Positions 40,244-44,687 of a stretch of DNA of 44,687 nt are shown here, one piece after another (positions within the stretch are counted from its first letter, which is position 1; each line of letters starts with the position of its first letter). The stretch is from positions 122,429-167,115 of the forward strand of contig CANQMX010000002.1 of the NCBI GenBank assembly GCA_947625095.1, given 5' to 3'. Position numbers and translations under genes: made by a program. A model generated the notes under the pieces. It was not told the origin of the DNA, did not search any database, and worked only from the letters and a program-made list of their open reading frames with translations. Source of the stretch: an uncultured Clostridia bacterium. Lineage in GTDB: Bacteria > Bacillota > Clostridia > Christensenellales > Borkfalkiaceae.

Positions 40244-40813
40244 TTATGCTTTTCCCTCTATCATCTTCAAAAAATATGCGTGAACGCGCAAGTCGTCCGT
40301 AAGTTCGGGGTGAAATGCGGTTGCGAGCATATGTCCTTGCCGTGCGGCGACGACCTTTCCGTCCACCGTCGCGAGCGTCTCCGCCGCCCCCGCCTCCTCG
40401 ATATAGGGCGCGCGGATAAAGACGGCGGGGAATTTGCCGATGCCCTTCACCTCCGTCTCGGCGCGGAAAGAGCCGAGTTGCCGCCCATAGGCGTTGCGGC
40501 GCACGGTAACATCCATTGTGGCGAGCCAGACGTTTGCATCGTTCGTGAGCCGTTTGGCGAGCAAAATAAGCCCCGCGCAAGTGCCGAACACGGGAAGGCC
40601 GCCCTCGATCGCCTCTCTGAGCGGCGCGAAAAGCCCCTCCTCCCGCAAAAGTTTCCCCTGCACGGTGGACTCTCCCCCGGGCAGGACGACGCCGTCAAAC
40701 GCGCCCGTAAAATCGGCGCGGCAGCGGATCTCGCCGCACTCCGCGCCGAGCGCAGAAAATGCCCGCTCGTGCTCGATAAACGCCCCTTGCAGGGCGAAAA
40801 CGCCTATCTTCAT
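40244..40813 (-). CDS. pdxT: Pyridoxal 5'-phosphate synthase glutaminase subunit
   Basis: 189 residues. Class I glutaminase with [31 protein letters not shown], the nucleophile in [12 protein letters not shown] and the His-x-Glu of [11 protein letters not shown]. It supplies ammonia to PdxS. ATG 40813 overlaps the pdxS stop by ATGA, so the two are made together. Confidence 0.97.
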   Translation of the reverse strand: MKIGVFALQGAFIEHERAFSALGAECGEIRCRADFTGAFDGVVLPGGESTVQGKLLREEGLFAPLREAIEGGLPVFGTCAGLILLAKRLTNDANVWLATMDVTVRRNAYGRQLGSFRAETEVKGIGKFPAVFIRAPYIEEAGAAETLATVDGKVVAARQGHMLATAFHPELTDDLRVHAYFLKMIEGKA

Positions 40814-41688
40814 TTGCCGCGTTCCGCCATGAGGAGGGCGATCTCCTGTTCGTTGATGCCCACCATCGCCTCGCCCAGATCCTCGGAGAGCGCGGCGAGC
40901 ACGGCGGGATCGTTGTAATTTGTGACCGCCTGCACGATGGCGCGGGCGCGCTTTGCGGGGTTGCCCGATTTGAAGATGCCGCTCCCGACGAACACGCCCT
41001 CCGCGCCGAGTTGCATCATGAGCGCGGCGTCCGCGGGGGTGGCAACGCCCCCCGCCGCAAAGTTGACGACGGGCAGTTTCCCGTTTTCGTGCACAAAGAC
41101 GACAAGTTCATAGGGAACGCTCAACTTTTTCGCTTCCTCATAGAGTTCGTCCTCCCGCATGGAGACGATCGCACGGATCTCCGCGTTCATCATGCGCATA
41201 TGGCGAACGGCCTGCACGACGTCGCCCGTACCCGGCTCGCCCTTCGTGCGGATCATGGAAGCCCCCTCCGCAATGCGGCGGAGCGCCTCGCCCAAATCCC
41301 GCGCGCCGCATACAAAGGGCACGTCGAACTTGGTCTTATCGACGTGGTACTTATCGTCGGCGGGGGAGAGCACCTCGCTCTCATCGATGTAGTCGATGCC
41401 GATCGCCTGCAAGATCTGCGCCTCGGCAATGTGCCCTATCCTGCACTTGGCCATGACGGGAATGGAGACCGCGTTTTGGATCTCCTTGATCATCTTGGGG
41501 TCGGACATACGCGCAACGCCTCCCGCCGCGCGGATATCCGCGGGGATGCGCTCCAAGGCCATCACGGCGCACGCGCCCGCCTCCTCCGCGATCTTCGCCT
41601 GCGCAGGAGTTGTGACGTCCATGATGACGCCCCCTTTCAGCATCTGCGCCAAATTTTTATTGAGTTCCCAGCGGGAATTTTGTTCCAT
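40810..41688 (-). CDS. pdxS: Pyridoxal 5'-phosphate synthase, PdxS subunit
   Basis: 292 residues, ATG 41688 behind GGGAGG. The motifs are standard: [21 protein letters not shown] with the catalytic Lys/Asp, [52 protein letters not shown], and a phosphate-binding GSGIFKS near the end. Makes PLP from ribose 5-phosphate, glyceraldehyde 3-phosphate and ammonia. It follows leuA by 75 nt with no obvious terminator or clear promoter between. Confidence 0.97.
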   Translation of the reverse strand: MEQNSRWELNKNLAQMLKGGVIMDVTTPAQAKIAEEAGACAVMALERIPADIRAAGGVARMSDPKMIKEIQNAVSIPVMAKCRIGHIAEAQILQAIGIDYIDESEVLSPADDKYHVDKTKFDVPFVCGARDLGEALRRIAEGASMIRTKGEPGTGDVVQAVRHMRMMNAEIRAIVSMREDELYEEAKKLSVPYELVVFVHENGKLPVVNFAAGGVATPADAALMMQLGAEGVFVGSGIFKSGNPAKRARAIVQAVTNYNDPAVLAALSEDLGEAMVGINEQEIALLMAERGK

Positions 41689-41763
41689 ATTTCTGCCTCC
41701 CGAAATTTCCTCTTATTTTAGCCGCTTTCTCCGTGCCGCGGCGCAAAATTCAATATTTTTAGT

Positions 41764-43413
41764 TTACTTTTTGAAATAATTATTGAGCGCCGCGGTGAGC
41801 GCGCGGATGGAGGCGACGGTGATATCGGTGTGTTCGCCCGCGCCCCAATAGAGTTTGCCCCCCGTCTCGATGCCGACGTAGGAGATGGCCGCCGCCCCCG
41901 AGCCTTTGGAGAGGGCGTGCTGTTCGTACGTCTGAATGGTGTACTGCACGCCGAAATACGCCTTCAAGGCGTTGGAAACGGCGTCCAAACGCCCGTTGCC
42001 CGTCGCGGTGACGACCGCGCTCTCCCCGCCCTCGATGACCTCCACAATGGCGGTAATGCCGTTTTCCTGCCTGTAATGCACCTCGCCGAGGCGGAACTTT
42101 TCGGCGGGTTCGAGGAACTTCTCGCGGAACACCGCATAAATTTCCTCGGGCTTCAACTCCTTGTGCGAGACGTCGGAGACGTGCTTCACGGCGTAGCCCG
42201 TCGCCTCTTTCAAGCCCGCGGGAAGGCGCAGCCCGTACGCCCGTTCCAGAACGTACCCCACGCCGCCCTTGCCCGACTGCGAATTGATGCGGATGACGTC
42301 CGAATCGTACTCTCTGCCCACGTCCTTGGGGTCGATGGGGAGGTAGGGCACATCCCACACGGTGCGGCCTGTCTCCTCGCGGAAGCGCATCCCCTTGGCG
42401 ATGGCGTCCTGATGCGAACCCGAAAACGCCGCAAATACCAACTCGCCCGCATACGGCTGGCGGGGGGAAACTTTCAGCCCCGTAAACCGCTCGTACGCCG
42501 AGACGACGGCGGGCATATTTGAAAAATCCAGCCCCGTCTCGACGCCCTGCGAAAAGAGGTTCATGGCGACGGTGACGATGTCGCAGTTGCCCGTGCGCTC
42601 GCCGTTGCCGAAGAGCGTCCCCTCCACGCGGTCTGCGCCCGCCAAAAGCCCGAACTCCGCCGAGGCGACGCCCGTTCCCCTATCGTTGTGCGGGTGCAGG
42701 GAGAGCGCCACGTTTTCGCGGTAGAGCATATGTTTGTGCAAATACTCCACCTGCTGCGCGTAGACGTGCGGCATGGCGTTTTCCACCGTGGCGGGCAGGT
42801 TGATGATGGCCTTTCTGTCCGCCGTCGGCTTCCAGATATCGAGAACGGCGTTGACGACTTCGAGGGCGTACTCGGGCTCTGTGCCCGTGAAACTTTCGGG
42901 CGAGTACTCAAAACGATACCTCTCGCCCGCCTCGTCGGTGAGTTGTTTGAGAAGGAGCGCGCCGTCCGTGGCGATCTTCTTGATGTCCGCGCGCGACTTT
43001 CTGAAAACCTGCTCGCGCTGGGCGACGGAGGTGGAATTGTAGACGTGCACGACGACGTTTTTTGCCCCATTCACCGCCTCGAAGGTGCGGCGGATGATGT
43101 GCTCGCGCGCCTGCGTCAGAACCTGCACGGTGACGTCCGCGGGGATGCGCGCCTCCTCGATGAGGGAGCGCAGAAAGGCGTACTCCGTCTCGCTCGCGGC
43201 GGGGAAGCCCACCTCGATCTCCTTGAAGCCGAGTTTTACGAGCAAGTCGAAAAATTCCAATTTCGTCGCAAGGTCCATGGGTTCGACGAGGGCTTGGTTG
43301 CCGTCGCGCAGATCCACGCTGCACCAGACGGGCGCGCGCTCCACGGCGCACTTCTGCGCCCAATCCATGCACGGCTCGGGGGGCAAAATAAACTGCTTGC
43401 GATATTTTTCCAT
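41764..43413 (-). CDS. leuA: 2-isopropylmalate synthase, class II (LeuA2 type)
   Basis: 549 residues from ATG 43413, five nt after GGAGG; an in-frame start at 43437 lies in the T-box terminator. The TIM-barrel has APVWCSVDLRDGNQALVEPM, KEIEVGFPAASETEYAFL and the HxH metal motif in LSLHPHNDRGTG, then GNGERTGNCDIVT. The C-terminal ~130 residues are the leucine-sensing LeuA dimer domain (NGRLDAVSNALKAYFG). It condenses 2-oxoisovalerate and acetyl-CoA. It is separate from leuCDB and preceded by a leucine T-box. Confidence 0.93.
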   Translation of the reverse strand: MEKYRKQFILPPEPCMDWAQKCAVERAPVWCSVDLRDGNQALVEPMDLATKLEFFDLLVKLGFKEIEVGFPAASETEYAFLRSLIEEARIPADVTVQVLTQAREHIIRRTFEAVNGAKNVVVHVYNSTSVAQREQVFRKSRADIKKIATDGALLLKQLTDEAGERYRFEYSPESFTGTEPEYALEVVNAVLDIWKPTADRKAIINLPATVENAMPHVYAQQVEYLHKHMLYRENVALSLHPHNDRGTGVASAEFGLLAGADRVEGTLFGNGERTGNCDIVTVAMNLFSQGVETGLDFSNMPAVVSAYERFTGLKVSPRQPYAGELVFAAFSGSHQDAIAKGMRFREETGRTVWDVPYLPIDPKDVGREYDSDVIRINSQSGKGGVGYVLERAYGLRLPAGLKEATGYAVKHVSDVSHKELKPEEIYAVFREKFLEPAEKFRLGEVHYRQENGITAIVEVIEGGESAVVTATGNGRLDAVSNALKAYFGVQYTIQTYEQHALSKGSGAAAISYVGIETGGKLYWGAGEHTDITVASIRALTAALNNYFKK

Positions 43414-43664
43414 ACCATCCTCCAAAATAAAAATCACCGCGCCTCATAAAGAGACGCGGAAATACGCGCGGTACCACTCTTTTTGCGGGAAAATTCCCGC
43501 CTCCTCAAAGCCAATAACGGGGGCGCCGTCCCTTCCTACGCAGCCGAAGCCTTCAAAAGAGCCGCTCCGCGGCGAGTTCGCCCCCCTCTTCACGCCGCCT
43601 TCCACCGACCGGCGGCTCTCTGTGCCGAAAAATGAGGGTTACTGCTCCGCATCAACGCGTTTAC
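43414..43664 (-). promoter_or_regulatory. T-box leader, tRNA-Leu specific, upstream of leuA
   Basis: On the minus strand the conserved T-box AGAGTGGTACCGCG is at 43480-43467. A terminator stem CCGCGTCTC/GAGGCGCGG spans 43459-43437 with T-rich sequence after it. Upstream is a structured Stem I region with AGAGCCGC/GCGGCTCT arms. A GAACTC element gives CTC (Leu, 43576-43574) as the likely specifier. The TGGT of the T-box would pair with an ACCA tRNA end, matching the A discriminator of tRNA-Leu. Uncharged tRNA-Leu would favour read-through into leuA. This accounts for the 342-nt gap with its promoter. Confidence 0.88.
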
Positions 43665-43670
43665 AGCCCT

Positions 43671-43699
43671 ATCCTACCATATCCGCGCAAAAAAGGCAA
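43671..43699 (-). promoter_or_regulatory. Promoter of the leuA T-box transcript
   Basis: TTGCCT (43699-43694), 17-nt spacer, TAGGAT (43676-43671) on the minus strand. The predicted start near 43664 leaves a leader of about 250 nt, a usual T-box length. Confidence 0.6.
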
Positions 43700-43728
43700 A
43701 CGTTTTTGCGCGAAAAACCGCGCCCGCC

Positions 43729-43751
43729 CGCATTTTTCGCGGAAAAATGCG
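43729..43751 (-). terminator. Hairpin after the ruvX-DUF1292 gene
   Basis: CGCATTTTTC and GAAAAATGCG pair perfectly over 10 bp with a 3-nt loop, five nt past the stop at 43756. A second GC-rich stem with a T-rich loop lies just beyond. It probably ends ruvX transcription before the leuA promoter. Confidence 0.55.
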
Positions 43752-43755
43752 CCGT

Positions 43756-44112
43756 TTAGTCCTCTTCGTCGGGTTCGAGGCTCGCCGCCTCGTCCGCGTC
43801 CTCAAAGTCCTCGTACTGCGCGGTGAACTCGGCGAACACTTCGTCCAGCAGTTCATCGTCGTCGATGGTCTCAAGGTGCTCGTCCTCGCCCTCGCCCACG
43901 ATGTGGTAGATGGCGACCTCCTCGCCCTCTTCGTCGTCCTCGGTCTCGGCCTCTTCGGCTTCCTTCACCTGCGTGAGGGCGACATACCACTCCTTGTTGT
44001 ACTCAAACGTCATCAAATGCTCAAAGCGGAAGGTGTTTCCGTCGTCGTCGATGAGTTCGATGATGTTGTCCTCTTCGTAGTTGTTGCTCTCTTCCTTCAT
44101 TTCCCCTTTCAT
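43756..44112 (-). CDS. Possible independent DUF1292 product from an internal start
   Basis: Inside the fused frame AGGAGG (44124-44119) stands six nt before ATG 44112, codon 146 of the fusion. Translation from here would give a 118-residue DUF1292 protein of normal size. The frame between the domains has no stop, so both long and short products are possible. Confidence 0.5.
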   Translation of the reverse strand: MKGEMKEESNNYEEDNIIELIDDDGNTFRFEHLMTFEYNKEWYVALTQVKEAEEAETEDDEEGEEVAIYHIVGEGEDEHLETIDDDELLDEVFAEFTAQYEDFEDADEAASLEPDEED

Positions 44113-44547
44113 ATCCTGCCTCCTACTGTTTTTTGCAAGGTATCCTTCGAGAATGTACGTCGCCGCGAGGGAATCCACCGCCTTTTTGCGCTTGTCCTTT
44201 TTGGCGCTCACCCCCGAGGCCGCAAGGTCGCGCCGCGCCTCCAAGGTGGTGTAGCGCTCGTCCTCGCACACGACGGGCACGCCCGCCTCCCTTTCAAGGG
44301 CTGCGATGAAGCGGCGGGTCTTTTCCGTCTGCACGCTCTCCGTGCCGTCGGCGTTGAGGGGCAGCCCGCACACAATGACTTGCGCGCCCCGCTCCCGCGC
44401 GATGGCGGCGACCTTTTTCACGTCCTCCGAAAAGTTCCCCGTGCGGAAGTAGGTCTCTCCCGGCACGGCATAACTGCCGAAGGGGTCGGAGTAGGCAACG
44501 CCCACCCGCCTATCGCCGATATCGAACGCGACGATCCTCGTTTCCAT
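43756..44547 (-). CDS. ruvX: RuvX (YqgF) fused in frame to a DUF1292 domain
   Basis: 263 residues from ATG 44547. Residues 1-140 are a RuvX/YqgF RNase-H-like domain: IVAFDIGDRRVGVAYSDPFG, then VIVCGLPLNADGTES, CEDERYTTLEARRDL and a KKAVDSLAATYILEGYL end with the last acidic residue. Residues 146-263 are a DUF1292 (YrzB-like) domain (NIIELIDDDGNTFRFEHLMTF ... EWYVALTQVKE) with an acidic tail. In most Firmicutes these are neighbouring separate genes. RuvX is linked to pre-16S rRNA processing and resolvase activity; DUF1292 is uncharacterised. The promoter start site coincides with the ATG. Confidence 0.85.
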   Translation of the reverse strand: METRIVAFDIGDRRVGVAYSDPFGSYAVPGETYFRTGNFSEDVKKVAAIARERGAQVIVCGLPLNADGTESVQTEKTRRFIAALEREAGVPVVCEDERYTTLEARRDLAASGVSAKKDKRKKAVDSLAATYILEGYLAKNSRRQDMKGEMKEESNNYEEDNIIELIDDDGNTFRFEHLMTFEYNKEWYVALTQVKEAEEAETEDDEEGEEVAIYHIVGEGEDEHLETIDDDELLDEVFAEFTAQYEDFEDADEAASLEPDEED

Positions 44548-44553
44548 ACCCGC

Positions 44554-44582
44554 ATTATAGCGCAAACGGCGGAATTTTGCAA
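44554..44582 (-). promoter_or_regulatory. ruvX promoter, leaderless arrangement
   Basis: TTGCAA (44582-44577), 17-nt spacer, consensus TATAAT (44559-44554) on the minus strand, again exactly six nt before the ATG. No gene or clear structure was found in the remaining 105 nt to the window end. Confidence 0.8.
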
Positions 44583-44687
44583 GGGTTTTACGAAATCCGC
44601 GTAAGGTCGAGCTGTAGGATTACAATAGATGTGAGACAAAGGGAATAGAAAAAAGATAGCGAACAAGGCGCTCCATGTGATATAGTT

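Noticed and set aside
44583..44687. A further gene at the right edge
   Set aside because: No start with a ribosome binding site or recognisable protein sequence; the minus frame there overlaps ruvX and looks like a shadow.

Overview
The window joins two pieces of DNA. Bases 1 to about 25,730 are most of an integrated temperate phage with a contractile tail. From 25,732 to the right end is bacterial chromosome of clearly higher G+C. The host looks like an uncultured Clostridia-type Firmicute. Evidence is the ruvC-ruvA-ruvB-queA order, a leucine T-box leader, a RuvX/DUF1292 pair, QueH, PdxS/PdxT and strong AGGAGG ribosome binding sites. I cannot place it more finely from sequence alone.

Prophage, right to left (almost all genes on the minus strand). 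A large serine integrase (23,909-25,636) abuts the 3' end of queA. Next comes a rightward repressor operon, with a PD-(D/E)XK nuclease-like gene between repressor and integrase. A control region carries repeated operators (TTACAG-AA-CTGTAA), followed by a Cro-like and a second XRE regulator. The early block holds an exonuclease, a DUF1351-like protein, a Bet/RecT annealing protein, a replisome organiser, a DnaC-like loader, RusA, SSB and a Lar-like zinc ribbon. A sigma-region-4-like/ArpU-like regulator ends the early block. Downstream of it lie a promoter with a palindrome and an early terminator, a layout like lambda Q/PR'/tR'. The late block opens with a ParB-like protein, a TET-associated-type glycosyltransferase and a nucleotide-sugar dehydrogenase homologue. 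It continues with a RarA-C-terminal-like protein, both terminase subunits, a portal fused to a NUDIX domain, Mu gpF-like head protein, DUF2213 protease, cement protein, DUF2184 capsid, connector proteins, DUF3383 sheath and DUF3277 tube. Remaining tail, baseplate and lysis genes and the other attachment site must lie left of the window.

Chromosome. A minus-strand operon ruvC-ruvA-ruvB-(LRR protein)-queA starts from a canonical promoter whose predicted start site is the A of the ruvC ATG. After a 35-bp tandem repeat block, argH stands alone on the plus strand. Next is a plus-strand branched-chain operon ilvB-ilvN-ilvD-leuC-leuD-leuB, followed by a PLP-homeostasis protein and a zinc-phospholipase-C-like protein. 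The remaining genes are on the minus strand: queH, pdxS-pdxT, a class II leuA behind a leucine T-box, and a RuvX-DUF1292 fusion. ilvC and ilvE are not here.

Most notable points: the portal-NUDIX fusion, sitting where related DUF1073 portals can carry the anti-CBASS Acb1 domain; a possible DNA or surface glycosylation module at the head of the late operon; a promoter-hairpin-terminator unit that could make a ~47-nt antisense-oriented RNA; three host genes (ruvC, queH, ruvX) with identical -10-to-ATG spacing implying leaderless mRNAs; and a RuvX-DUF1292 fusion with an internal ribosome binding site.
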